A stretch of 18,760 bases of DNA from Arthrobacter sp. GTDB taxonomy: Bacteria; Actinomycetota; Actinomycetes; Actinomycetales; Micrococcaceae. A program made the translations under genes and the position numbers. This document shows, piece after piece, positions 7,322-15,700 of the stretch. The notes below the pieces were generated by a model, which saw only the letters and a list, made by a program, of their open reading frames with translations, was not told where the DNA came from and did no database searches. The stretch covers positions 1 to 18,760 of the forward strand of contig JAPSIT010000029.1 of assembly GCA_031178585.1 (NCBI GenBank), written 5' to 3'. The stretch's first letter is position 1; each line of letters starts with the position of its first letter.

Positions 7322-7397
7322 GAGTGATCCACGTAACGTAGAACGCCGTGGGGCCCCCGATGCCGCATTAATTTACATGCCAATCTGCCCTGCCTTA

Positions 7398-7403
7398 TAT
7401 GAT
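7398..7403 (+). promoter_or_regulatory. -10 element for a leaderless map transcript
   Basis: TATGAT (five of six matches to TATAAT) ends 6 bases before the ATG at 7410. It decides the map start, because the alternative in-frame ATG at 7377 lies upstream of this element. A TTTACA at 7372-7377 is -35-like, but the spacing of 20 bp is long. Confidence 0.55.
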
Positions 7404-7409
7404 CAATCT

Positions 7410-8288
7410 ATGCCTTCCTTAGCCTCGACCGCACCCACCGGCACGCTTACCCCGGGATCCGTCAGCCCCCAGCGTCCGGTGCCCGCTTCCATACCGCGGC
7501 CTGAGTACGTCGGCAAGCCGGGGCCGGCCAAGTTCACCGGCTCTGAGGTGAAGTCGGCCGAGACCATTGAGAAAATCCGCATCGCCGGAAAAATCGCGGC
7601 CCAGGCCATCGTCGAAGTGGGAAAGCACGTTGTCCCGGGCGTGACCACGGACGAACTGGACCGCATCGGCCACGAATTCCTGCTGGACCACAAGGCTTAC
7701 CCCTCAACCCTTGGCTACCGCGGCTTTCCCAAGTCCCTGTGCTCCTCGCTGAACGAGGTCATCTGCCATGGAATCCCGGACAGCACCGTCGTCAAGGACG
7801 GGGACATCCTCAACATCGACATCACCGCCTTCATCGGCGGAGTGCACGGGGACACGAACTACACCTTCCTCGTCGGCGAGGTGGACGAGGAGTCGCGCCT
7901 GCTGGTGGAGCGCACCCAGGAATCTTTGAACCGTGCCATTAAGGCGGTTGCGCCGGGGCGGGAAATCAACGTGATCGGCCGCGCCATCGAGTCCTACGCC
8001 AAGCGTTTTGGCTACGGCGTTGTCCGTGACTTCACCGGCCATGGAGTCGGGGAAGCGTTCCACACCGGCCTGATCATTCCCCACTATGACGCCGCCCCTG
8101 CTTACAACACCGTGATCGAAGCGGGCATGGTGTTCACCATTGAGCCTATGCTCACGCTGGGCACCGTTGAGTGGGACATGTGGGCGGACGACTGGACGGT
8201 TGTGACGCGCGACCGCAAGCGCACCGCCCAGTTCGAACACACCCTGCTCGTCACCGAAACGGGTGCCGAGATCCTCACCCTTCCCTGA
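7410..8288 (+). CDS. map: methionine aminopeptidase, type Ic
   Basis: Removes the initiator methionine from new proteins with two metal ions in the active site. From the ATG at 7410 the product is 292 residues. All five metal ligands of the family are visible: D137 in NIDIT, D148 in HGDTN, H211 in GHGVG, E245 in IEP and E276 in QFEHT. The catalytic histidine H120 lies in ICHGIP. A proline-rich N-terminal extension of about 45 residues ([16 protein letters not shown]) precedes the catalytic domain. This is the mark of the actinobacterial type Ic enzymes, where it is thought to help contact the ribosome. The TATGAT -10 six bases upstream fixes the start; in-frame ATGs at 7377 and 7113 are less likely. 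ppgK follows 86 bases downstream on the same strand. Confidence 0.94.
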   Translation: MPSLASTAPTGTLTPGSVSPQRPVPASIPRPEYVGKPGPAKFTGSEVKSAETIEKIRIAGKIAAQAIVEVGKHVVPGVTTDELDRIGHEFLLDHKAYPSTLGYRGFPKSLCSSLNEVICHGIPDSTVVKDGDILNIDITAFIGGVHGDTNYTFLVGEVDEESRLLVERTQESLNRAIKAVAPGREINVIGRAIESYAKRFGYGVVRDFTGHGVGEAFHTGLIIPHYDAAPAYNTVIEAGMVFTIEPMLTLGTVEWDMWADDWTVVTRDRKRTAQFEHTLLVTETGAEILTLP

Positions 8289-8374
8289 CGCCTGGCCTTC
8301 ACTGGCCCCAGTCTCCCCCGGCAAGCGACCCTTGCCCAGCCCGAGCCCACAACCCTGCCACGAACGGAATCCCA

Positions 8375-9178
8375 TTGGCCAAAACGGACGGAAAGACCCG
8401 CAAGAACGCACCGCTGATCGGCATCGACATCGGCGGCACCGGAATCAAGGGCGGCATCGTTGACCTGAAGAAGGGCAAACTGATCGGCGACCGCTTCCGC
8501 CTGGCGACGCCCCAGCCGGCTACCCCGGCCGCGGTCGTCGAAGTCGTCGCCAAGGTCGTCGAGGAACTGTCTGCGCGCCCTGACGCGCCGGAAGCCGACA
8601 GCCCTGTAGGCGTCACATTCCCCGGCATCATCCAGCACGGTGTGGTCCACTCTGCCGCCAACGTGGACAAGAGCTGGATCAACACTGACATCGACGCGCT
8701 GCTCACCGCCCGGCTGGGACGTCCGGTGGAAGTCATCAACGACGCCGACGCCGCCGGCCTCGCAGAGGCGCGCTACGGCGCCGGCGAAGGCGTCAACGGC
8801 ACCGTCCTCGTCATCACGCTTGGCACCGGCATCGGCTCAGCGTTTATCTTCAACGGCCAGCTGGTACCGAATGCCGAGCTTGGCCACCTGGAGGTTGACG
8901 GGTTCGACGCCGAAAGCAAAGCCTCTGCCGTGGCACGTGAGCGGGACGGCCTCAGCTGGGAGGAGTACAGCGTGCTGCTGCAGCGCTACTTCTCGCATGT
9001 CGAGTTCCTGTTCTCCCCGGAACTGTTTATTGTCGGCGGCGGCATTTCCAAGCGCGCCGATGAGTACCTGCCGCGGCTGAAGCTGCGCACGCCCATCGTT
9101 CCGGCCGAGCTGAAGAACGAAGCCGGCATCGTAGGGGCAGCCCTTGAGATCGCCGTGAAGCACGAGCTCGCGAAGTAA
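8375..9178 (+). CDS. ppgK: polyphosphate glucokinase (ROK family)
   Basis: Phosphorylates glucose to glucose 6-phosphate using polyphosphate, and often ATP as well. The 267-residue product begins at a TTG (8375-8377), chosen because homology starts a few residues later and no ATG or GTG lies nearby in frame; a CGGA about 6 bases upstream is a weak ribosome site. Motifs are the phosphate loop IGIDIGGTGIKGG (15-27), TFPGII (81-86), the sugar-binding and catalytic INDADAAG (121-128, D123 as base), the second phosphate segment LGTGIGSA (149-156), and AELGHLEVDG (167-176). The zinc-binding CxCGxxGC motif of many ROK kinases is absent, as expected for polyphosphate glucokinases. Arthrobacter sp. 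KM has a related polyphosphate/ATP glucomannokinase, so mannose may also be a substrate. Probably co-transcribed with map. Confidence 0.92.
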   Translation: MAKTDGKTRKNAPLIGIDIGGTGIKGGIVDLKKGKLIGDRFRLATPQPATPAAVVEVVAKVVEELSARPDAPEADSPVGVTFPGIIQHGVVHSAANVDKSWINTDIDALLTARLGRPVEVINDADAAGLAEARYGAGEGVNGTVLVITLGTGIGSAFIFNGQLVPNAELGHLEVDGFDAESKASAVARERDGLSWEEYSVLLQRYFSHVEFLFSPELFIVGGGISKRADEYLPRLKLRTPIVPAELKNEAGIVGAALEIAVKHELAK

Positions 9179-9262
9179 CACCCCCGGGGTGATTCAGCCG
9201 GTGTGATTAAAGCGGCGTGCTTCCAGCGGGAGTAATTCCAACCGGCGGAGCGCCCGCAACCG

Positions 9263-9306
9263 AAAACCGAAGGCGGCAGACTTTACGTCTGCCGCCTTCG
9301 GTTTTT
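9263..9306. terminator. strong bidirectional intrinsic terminator between ppgK and nrdR
   Basis: A perfect 19-bp inverted repeat (9263-9281 with 9287-9305) flanks a 5-base loop, TTTAC. The arms begin with AAAA and end with TTTT, so the transcript ends in a U-run in either direction. It lies 84 bases after the ppgK stop and 54 bases after the nrdR stop and serves both convergent genes. Confidence 0.93.
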
Positions 9307-9359
9307 ACTGGAGCCGGTGTCGGCTTGTGCGGCTTCCCCTCCGCTGCCGTCACCGGAAC

Positions 9360-9857
9360 TTACAGCGTGCTCTGTTCCGGGCTCTTGCCTTCCGCCCGCT
9401 TGGCGTCGACTTCTCCCTCATGCCGCAGCAGCGCAATGGCGGACTCGAAGTCTTCCAGTGATTCGAACGCCTGGTACACGCTCGCAAAGCGAAGATACGC
9501 CACCTTGTCGAGCTTCTGCAGCGGACCGAGGATGATCAGCCCCACCTCGTGGGCATCGATTTCAGCCGCCCCCGAAGCCCTGATGTTCTCTTCGACTTCC
9601 TGGGCGAGCATGGCCAGGTCATCCTCGCTGACCGGCCTGCCCTGGCACGCCTTGCGGACACCGTTGATGACCTTGCTGCGGCTGAACGGCTCGCCAACGC
9701 CGGAGCGTTTGATAACGGAAAGGCTGGTGGTTTCGACTGTGGTGAAACGCCGGCCGCATTCAGGGCATTGACGCCGCCGCCTGATCGACGAACCATCGTC
9801 GGCCATGCGGCTGTCCACAACACGCGAGTCAGGGTTACGGCAAAACGGGCAGTACAC
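9360..9857 (-). CDS. nrdR: transcriptional repressor NrdR
   Basis: NrdR senses ATP/dATP and represses ribonucleotide reductase genes. The 165-residue product has a zinc ribbon with cysteines at 3, 6, 31 and 34 (YCPFC ... [10 protein letters not shown]), which binds DNA, followed by an ATP-cone domain at about 45-135 with [16 protein letters not shown] (48-63). The length is typical (about 150-180). The start is a GTG at 9855-9857, supported by GGAAGG seven bases upstream and by the invariant MYCPFC N-terminus. No ribonucleotide reductase gene is in the window, so its targets lie elsewhere. Two NrdR-box-like palindromes overlap its likely promoter, suggesting that it also represses itself. It is downstream of hisD on the same strand and convergent with ppgK. 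Confidence 0.96.
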   Translation of the reverse strand: MYCPFCRNPDSRVVDSRMADDGSSIRRRRQCPECGRRFTTVETTSLSVIKRSGVGEPFSRSKVINGVRKACQGRPVSEDDLAMLAQEVEENIRASGAAEIDAHEVGLIILGPLQKLDKVAYLRFASVYQAFESLEDFESAIALLRHEGEVDAKRAEGKSPEQSTL

Positions 9858-9920
9858 GTTTGTTCCTTCCCTGTGCGCAGCAGCTGCGCGGGCGAGTGCC
9901 CGGCGTCTTTATCCGCCACC

Positions 9921-9950
9921 AGTTTACGACTAGATATAGCTGAATAACAA
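9921..9950 (-). promoter_or_regulatory. candidate nrdR promoter
   Basis: On the minus strand TTGTTA (9945-9950) stands 18 bp before TAAACT (9921-9926), giving a predicted start near 9914 and a leader of about 57 bases that carries the GGAAGG ribosome site. The downstream NrdR box fills most of the spacer between the two hexamers, so a bound repressor would block polymerase. Confidence 0.5.
9927..9942. promoter_or_regulatory. NrdR box 1 (promoter-proximal)
   Basis: The core CTAGATATAG (9930-9939) matches nine of ten positions of the core of the NrdR-box consensus (acaCwAtATaTwGtgt). It lies inside the spacer of the candidate nrdR promoter. The outer arms match poorly. The pairing with box 2 at a 32-bp centre spacing is the main support. 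Confidence 0.65.
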
Positions 9951-9958
9951 GCCTGTAA

Positions 9959-9974
9959 TTACTACATCTAGTGT
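9959..9974. promoter_or_regulatory. NrdR box 2 (promoter-distal)
   Basis: The core CTACATCTAG (9962-9971) followed by TGT resembles the NrdR box, and on the minus strand it reads ACACTAGATGTAG. Its centre is 32 bp from that of box 1, about three helical turns, which is the usual spacing of paired NrdR boxes. It ends directly against the hisD stop codon (9975-9977). Confidence 0.62.
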
Positions 9975-11351
9975 TTAGCGCCCGTCGCTGAAACGGGCCG
10001 TCACGGCGTCGCCGTGGGCGGGCAAGTCTTCGGCCCCGGAGAGGCTGACGATGTGGCTGCTGACCTGCTGGAGCGCCGACTCCGTGTAGTTGATGACCTG
10101 GATGGCGCGCAGGAATGTGGTCACGTTCAGGCCCGAGGAAAACGCTGCCGTTCCGCTGGTGGGCAGCACGTGGTTGGAACCCGCACAGTAGTCCCCCAGG
10201 CTCACGGGGCTGTAGTCTCCAACGAAGATGGCCCCGGCGTTCCTGATTCGGGCCGCGACAGCAGGGGCGTCCGCTGTCATGATTTCGAGATGCTCAGCAG
10301 CGTACGCGTCGCAGGCGGCGATGCCCTGGTCCAGGTCATCCACCAGGACGACGCCGGACTGCGGGCCGGAGAGTGCCTCACGCACCCGCCCACTGTGCTT
10401 GGTCGCCAGAGCCTGACGGTCAAGCTCCTCCCTCACGTCAGCTGCAAGCTGCTCCGAATCGGTGATCAGCACTGAGGCGGCCTTCGGGTCGTGCTCGGCC
10501 TGGCTGATCAGGTCGGCGGCGACGAAGGCCGGCCGGGCCGTGGCATCGGCCAGAATGGCAATCTCGGTGGTGCCGGCCTCGGAGTCGATCCCCACGACCC
10601 CCTTGACGAGGCGCTTGGCGGTGGCCACGAAGATGTTGCCCGGCCCGGTGACGACGTCCACGGGTTCCAGGGCGGCCTCCCCCTCGGAGCCCGGCACGCC
10701 GTAGGCGAACGCGGCGATGGCCTGTGCACCGCCGATCGCGTAGACCTCGTCGATGCCCAGCAGTGCCGCAGCCGCCAGGATGGTGGGGTGCGGCAGTCCG
10801 CCAAAGTCCTTCTGCGGAGGTGAGGCCAGGGCGATGGATTCCACGCCGGCTGCCAGCGCGGGAACAACGTTCATGATGACCGACGACGGGTAGACGGCCA
10901 GGCCTCCCGGAACGTACAGACCCACCCGCGCAACGGGCACCCACTTCTGGCTTACGACGGCTCCCTCGCCCAAGGCGACGTCGACATCGCCGGGGCGCTG
11001 GCCGTCAGCGAAGCGGCGGGCACGGCTGATCGACTCCTCCAAGGCGGAACGGACAGCCGGGTCGAGTCCGGTCAACGCTGACTGCAGCGCCTCGGCGGAC
11101 ACCCGCGGGTGCACCTGCTCCACGCCGTCGAAACGGAGTGCCAACTCTGTCAGCGCCGCATAACCCCGCCGACGGACCTCCGTGATGATGGCCTCGACCT
11201 TCTGCTCGGCATCCGCGACCGTTTCGTGCTGGGCGCGCGGCACAACCTCACGCAGCTCCGCGAGGCTCAGCCGGCGGCCCCGAAGGTCCACAGTGCGGAA
11301 GTCGACGGTGGGGGAAATCGGGCGTGCAGGGCTCTCGGGAGAAGTAGTCAC
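9975..11351 (-). CDS. hisD: histidinol dehydrogenase
   Basis: Catalyses the last two steps of histidine synthesis, L-histidinol to L-histidine with two NAD+, as a zinc-dependent dimer. The 458-residue product has the zinc ligands Q284 and H287 (ISQAEHDP), D387 ([10 protein letters not shown]) and H446 (LPAHGDA), and the catalytic pair E353-H354 in AEHLEIM. The NAD-binding region contains [14 protein letters not shown] (234-247). An N-terminal stretch of about 20 residues precedes the conserved domain. The GTG start (11349-11351) follows a -10 hexamer TAAAAT by 6 bases, with no Shine-Dalgarno sequence. No other his gene is present on either side, so it is detached from any hisDCBHAFIE cluster, at least within this window. 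The stop codon touches NrdR box 2, and there is no terminator before nrdR. Confidence 0.96.
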   Translation of the reverse strand: MTTSPESPARPISPTVDFRTVDLRGRRLSLAELREVVPRAQHETVADAEQKVEAIITEVRRRGYAALTELALRFDGVEQVHPRVSAEALQSALTGLDPAVRSALEESISRARRFADGQRPGDVDVALGEGAVVSQKWVPVARVGLYVPGGLAVYPSSVIMNVVPALAAGVESIALASPPQKDFGGLPHPTILAAAALLGIDEVYAIGGAQAIAAFAYGVPGSEGEAALEPVDVVTGPGNIFVATAKRLVKGVVGIDSEAGTTEIAILADATARPAFVAADLISQAEHDPKAASVLITDSEQLAADVREELDRQALATKHSGRVREALSGPQSGVVLVDDLDQGIAACDAYAAEHLEIMTADAPAVAARIRNAGAIFVGDYSPVSLGDYCAGSNHVLPTSGTAAFSSGLNVTTFLRAIQVINYTESALQQVSSHIVSLSGAEDLPAHGDAVTARFSDGR

Positions 11352-11357
11352 CGGTTC

Positions 11358-11363
11358 ATTTTA
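11358..11363 (-). promoter_or_regulatory. -10 element for a leaderless hisD transcript
   Basis: Minus-strand TAAAAT (five of six matches to TATAAT) ends 6 bases before the hisD GTG. No ribosome binding site lies between them. The -35 region is GC-rich and shows no clear match. Confidence 0.55.
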
Positions 11364-11409
11364 CGCGCCCCGGGAAGCGGGACCGCGCTGGCTGCAAATA
11401 GCGCAGCCG

Positions 11410-12015
11410 TCATACGCGGCCGCCGCTGTCCGCGCCATGGTCCCGGGGCCGGTGCAGCACTTCAAGCAGGCTGATAGCGAAGTAGCCGCCCGCAGCCGCC
11501 GCAGGCCACAGCAGCAAAGCGGAGTAGGACCGCAGCGAGAAAGCGACGCTTGCGTTGGCCGAGGTGTCCTGCGGGCCCCCGAGCCAATGGCCGGCCAGCA
11601 GCCCCGTCTGCCAGGCGAGCACCGCCGCAACGGCACTGGCCGCCAGGGACAACAGCAGCATTCGGCGGGATCCTGCGTCCTTCCGGCCCGCGAGGAGGAC
11701 CGCCACGACACAACCCGCGACCACAAAAAGTCCGGCCAGCACCAGATCCCGCGGCAGCCACACCTGCGTGTTGGTCCCTGCCGCGGAGGCTTCGTTGCCC
11801 GACAAAAGATTCAGGCCGCCGGGGGCAAGCACCCACCACACGACACCTGTCGGCACTCCGGACCCCGCAATAACGGCTGCCCACAGCCACCCACCTGAAG
11901 CACGCTGCTGCCGCCGGGAACTGCGGGCAGTGCGCCGGGCAGCCGAGGTGCGCCGCGGGGCAGCCTCCGCCGCTTCTGGTGGTCCGGGAGGAGATGCAGA
12001 TGCGGGCTGGGTCAT
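11410..12015 (-). CDS. hypothetical membrane protein with four predicted helices
   Basis: A 201-residue protein of unknown function. A basic, Ala/Pro/Arg-rich N-terminal tail (1-40) is followed by four hydrophobic segments at about 42-64, 90-110, 118-141 and 164-186. Between the first and second helices is a loop with GGLNLLSGNEASAAGTNTQVWLP. The positive tail suggests that the N-terminus is inside the cell. The layout and the loop recall uncharacterised actinobacterial membrane proteins of the DUF2567 type, but I cannot confirm that. The ATG at 12013-12015 follows a -10 hexamer TAGCGT by 6 bases. It lies 58 bases upstream of hisD on the same strand and is divergent from the flavin reductase. 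Neither neighbour explains its job. Confidence 0.78.
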   Translation of the reverse strand: MTQPASASPPGPPEAAEAAPRRTSAARRTARSSRRQQRASGGWLWAAVIAGSGVPTGVVWWVLAPGGLNLLSGNEASAAGTNTQVWLPRDLVLAGLFVVAGCVVAVLLAGRKDAGSRRMLLLSLAASAVAAVLAWQTGLLAGHWLGGPQDTSANASVAFSLRSYSALLLWPAAAAGGYFAISLLEVLHRPRDHGADSGGRV

Positions 12016-12021
12016 GAAGAA

Positions 12022-12027
12022 ACGCTA
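12022..12027 (-). promoter_or_regulatory. -10 element for a leaderless membrane-protein transcript
   Basis: Minus-strand TAGCGT fits TANNNT and ends 6 bases before the ATG at 12013-12015. There is no Shine-Dalgarno sequence, and no clear -35 at 16-18 bp. Confidence 0.45.
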
Positions 12028-12097
12028 ACAAATGTTTGCCTGTGGTGAGCGGATGGCTTCGCGGGAACAGGAATCACCGGAACGCGGCGGCGGCCAA

Positions 12098-12103
12098 TAC
12101 TCT
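12098..12103 (+). promoter_or_regulatory. candidate -10 element for the flavin reductase gene
   Basis: TACTCT fits TANNNT and would start transcription near 12110, giving a leader of about 40 bases with a GGGAG ribosome site. No good -35 is seen, so this is tentative. Confidence 0.3.
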
Positions 12104-12150
12104 TGTAGTAGGACCACAACACCACCAGTCCAGCAGGGAGATCGATTACA

Positions 12151-12651
12151 GTGACCGCGGATGACGCTGCCTTCGAGGGCACGTTCAAGGAAATGTTCCG
12201 CCGCCATGCGGCGGGCGTTGCAATTATCACAGTGAACTACAATGGCGTCCCGTACGGGTTCACTGCGACGTCCGTGGCTTCGCTCTCCGCCAAGCCGCCG
12301 CGTTTCACCTTCAATATGGCACGCAGTTCGAGCTCCTGGCCGGCGGTGGCAAACACGACCTTCATCGGCGTGCACATGCTGGGCCTTGAGAACCAGGAAC
12401 TGGCCGACCGGTTCGCGCGCACTAAGGAGCGCTTCGCCGGCGACCACTGGGCGCTGGGCCCCCACGAGGTGCCGATCCTCAAGGATGTTGCCGGCTGGCT
12501 AATCGGAAAGATCCAGATGCGCCTGTCCTTCGAAAACAACGCGGTGGTCGTGGTGGAAGTGGTGGAAGGCGAGGTAGGCGAAGACGGCACCCCCCTGCTG
12601 TACCACTCCGGCACCTATGGGCAGCCCGTGCCCTTGGACTACGAAATCTAA
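12151..12651 (+). CDS. flavin reductase family protein (FMN-binding split barrel)
   Basis: A 166-residue protein of the flavin reductase domain family (PF01613 type), which use NAD(P)H to reduce free FMN or FAD, often supplying it to a separate monooxygenase. The family pattern is clear: FRRHAAGVAIITV (16-28), the flavin-binding YGFTATSVASLSAKPPRFTFNMARSSSSW segment (about 34-62), NTTFIGVHML, and a C-terminal LLYHSGTYG (about 148-156), where the family has the conserved GxY. The start is a GTG at 12151-12153 with GGGAG 10 bases upstream. No partner monooxygenase is encoded nearby, so the physiological partner is unknown. It stands alone on the plus strand, divergent from the membrane protein gene and convergent with dnaE. 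Confidence 0.92.
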   Translation: MTADDAAFEGTFKEMFRRHAAGVAIITVNYNGVPYGFTATSVASLSAKPPRFTFNMARSSSSWPAVANTTFIGVHMLGLENQELADRFARTKERFAGDHWALGPHEVPILKDVAGWLIGKIQMRLSFENNAVVVVEVVEGEVGEDGTPLLYHSGTYGQPVPLDYEI

Positions 12652-12693
12652 AGACCCGCGTCTAAGACTGCGGAATCCACAGACTACGAACCC

Positions 12694-12720
12694 AGCCGGC
12701 CCATCAAAGGCCTGCCGGCT
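12694..12720. terminator. possible hairpin between flavin reductase and dnaE
   Basis: AGCCGGC (12694-12700) and GCCGGCT (12714-12720) form a 7-bp GC-rich stem with a 13-base loop that may pair further (CC/GG). It lies 43 bases after the flavin reductase stop. There is no T-run after it on either strand, so it is a weak terminator candidate. Confidence 0.35.
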
Positions 12721-12797
12721 TAGGACGCGCGCCCAGCCGGCGGGGACGATTCCGTACCCTGCCGGGCGGGCGGGTTCGCCGCACCACAAGCACCTGC

Positions 12798-15700
12798 CTA
12801 GAAGTCCAGGCAGGCCGGGCCAAGCAACACCTTGAGGTCCCCAAAGAGCGAGGGGTTGGGGTTGACCCGCAGGTGCACGGGCAGGGCCATGACCTCCACC
12901 CTGGTGTCACCCATGAGGTTGATTCGCACTTCCGAATTTCCGCGGTGGTTACGCAGCACGTCGCCCAGTTCAGTGACCACGGCCTCGGTGGCTTTGTGTG
13001 TCGGCATGGTGATGACGACGGGACCGTTAGCGCCCTCACTCAGGTCGGGGACGGAGAGCTCCATGCAGTTTAAGGTGACGGCGCCGTCGTCGCGCCGCTG
13101 CAGGCGGCCCTTGACGACCACAATGAGGTCTTCGGCGAGGACGGATGCAATGGGTCCGTACACCTGGCCGAAGAACATCACTTCCATCGACCCGCCAAGG
13201 TCCTCAATCTCGGCCCTGGCGTAGGCATTGCCGCTGGCTTTCGCGATTCTGCGGCTGAGCGACGTGATCATCCCGGAAATCGTCACGATCGCACCGTCCT
13301 GTGGCCCGTCCTCGGCGATGATCGAGGTGATGGACTGATCGGCGTGCTGGCTCAGCAGCCCTTCGAGGCCCTGCAGCGGGTGGTCCGACACGTACAGCCC
13401 GAGCATGTCGCGTTCGAAGGACAGCTTGTCCTTCTTCTCCCATTCCGGAAGGTCCGGTATGTCAATGCTCAGCGACGCTTCCGATTCAGTGTCCTCGAAG
13501 CCTGCAAAGAGGTCGAACTGGCCAATCGCCTCGTTGCGCTTGAGCGTGATGACGGAATCGATGGCCTCTTCATGGACCATGGCCAGGGCGCGCCGGTGGT
13601 GCCCCAGTGAGTCGAACGCCCCGGCTTTGATCAGGGACTCGATGGTGCGCTTGTTGCACACAACGGCCGGCACCTTCATGAGGTAGTCCTTGAAGGACGT
13701 GTACGCGCCTTCCTTTTCGCGGGCGGCAACCATGGCTTCCACCGCATTCACGCCGACGTTGCGGATGGCGCCCATCCCGAAACGGATGTCGTTCCCCACT
13801 GGCGTGAAGTTCAGGGCCGACTCGTTAACGTCGGGCGGCAGCACCGTGATGCCCATGCGCCGACATTCGTTCAGATAAATCGCAGACTTGTCCTTGTCAT
13901 CACCGACCGACGTCAGCAGGGCAGCCATGTACTCGGGCGCATAGTGCGCCTTGAGGTACGCGGTCCAGTAGGAGATCACGCCGTAGGCGGCGGAGTGTGC
14001 CTTATTGAAGGCGTAGTCGGAGAACGGCAGCAGGATGTCCCACAGGGTTTTGACGGCTTCCATGGAGTACCCGTTGTCCTGCATGCCCTGGGAGAAGCCC
14101 GCGAACTGCTTGTCCAGTTCGGATTTCTTCTTCTTGCCCATGGCGCGGCGCAGGATGTCTGCCTGGCCGAGGGAGTAGCCGGCCAGCTTCTGCGCGACGG
14201 CCATGACCTGCTCCTGGTACACGATCAGGCCGTACGTTCCGCCAAGGATCTCCTTGAGGGGTTCCTCGAGTTCGGGGTGGATGGGGATGACTTCCTGGAT
14301 CCCGTTCTTGCGGAGGGCGTAATCTGTGTGTGCATTGGCGCCCATGGGGCCCGGCCGGTAGAGCGCCAGGACAGCGGAGATATCTTCGAAGTTGTCAGGC
14401 TTCATCAGTTTGAGCAGGGACCGCATCGGGCCGCCGTCGAGCTGGAACACGCCCAGGGTGTCACCGCGTGCCAGCAGTTCGTAGGACGGTGCGTCATCGA
14501 GCTCTAGGTTTTCGAGATCCAGGTCGATCCCGCGGTTCATCTTGATGTTCTCGAGGGCGTCGGAAATGATCGTCAGGTTCCGGAGGCCCAGGAAGTCCAT
14601 CTTGATCAGGCCAAGGCCCTCGGACGTCGGGTAGTCGAACTGGGTGATGACCTGGCCGTCCTGGAAACGGCGCATGATGGGGATCACGTCGATGATTGGG
14701 TCTGAGGACATGATGACGCCGGCGGCGTGGACGCCCCACTGGCGCTTCAGGCCTTCAATGCCCAGTGCGGTCTCGAAAACCTTGGCCGCTTCGGGGTCCG
14801 TTGCGATGAGCTGCCGGAAGTCGCCCGCTTCGCTGTAGCGTTTGGCCTCAGGGTTTTGGATGTCGGCAAGCGGGATGTCCTTGGCCATGACGGCAGGCGG
14901 CAGCGCCTTCGTGAGCTGCTCGCCCATGCTGAAGGGGTACCCGAGGACGCGCGAGGAGTCCTTGAGGGCCTGTTTGGTCTTGATGGTGCCGTACGTGACA
15001 ATCATCGCGACGCGTTCATCACCGTACTTGCGGGTGACATAGTCGATGACTTCCGATCGGCGCCTGTCATCGAAGTCGACGTCGAAGTCGGGCATGGAGA
15101 CGCGGTCGGGGTTGAGGAATCGTTCGAAGATCAGGCCGTGCCGCAGCGGATCAAGATCGGTGATGCGCATGGCGTAAGCCACCATGGAGCCTGCACCGGA
15201 GCCACGGCCCGGTCCCACGCGGATGCCGTTGTTCTTGGCCCAGTTGATGAAGTCGGCCACCACCAGGAAGTAGCCCGGGAAGCCCATGGATGTGATGACT
15301 TCCAGCTCGTAGTCGGCCTGCTTGCGGACCTCGTCCGGGATGCCTGCGGGGTAGCGGTACTGCAGCCCCTTGTCCACTTCCTTGACCAGCCACGAGGTTT
15401 CGTCCTCCCCCGGAGGGCAGGGGAAGCGGGGCATGTAGTTGGCGTCCGTGTTGAAGGACACCTCACAGCGTTCGGCGATGAGCAGGGTGTTGTCACAGGC
15501 TTCCGGGTGGTCGCGGAAGAGTTCACGCATTTCACGGGGAGACTTCAGGTAGTAGCCGCTGCCGGAGAAGGCGAAGCGCGAGCCGCCGTTGTCGTAGGTG
15601 GGTTCCAGCAGCGTGGAGCCGGACTGGATGGCCAGCAGGGCCTCGTGGGCCTTGGCGTCGTGCTCGTGCGTGTAGTGGAGGTCGTTGGTGGCCACGAGCG

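Noticed and set aside
7113..7409. N-terminal extension of map by 99 codons
   Set aside because: It overlaps the SPOR-like gene on the other strand and lies upstream of the TATGAT element. The extension has no similarity to methionine aminopeptidases.
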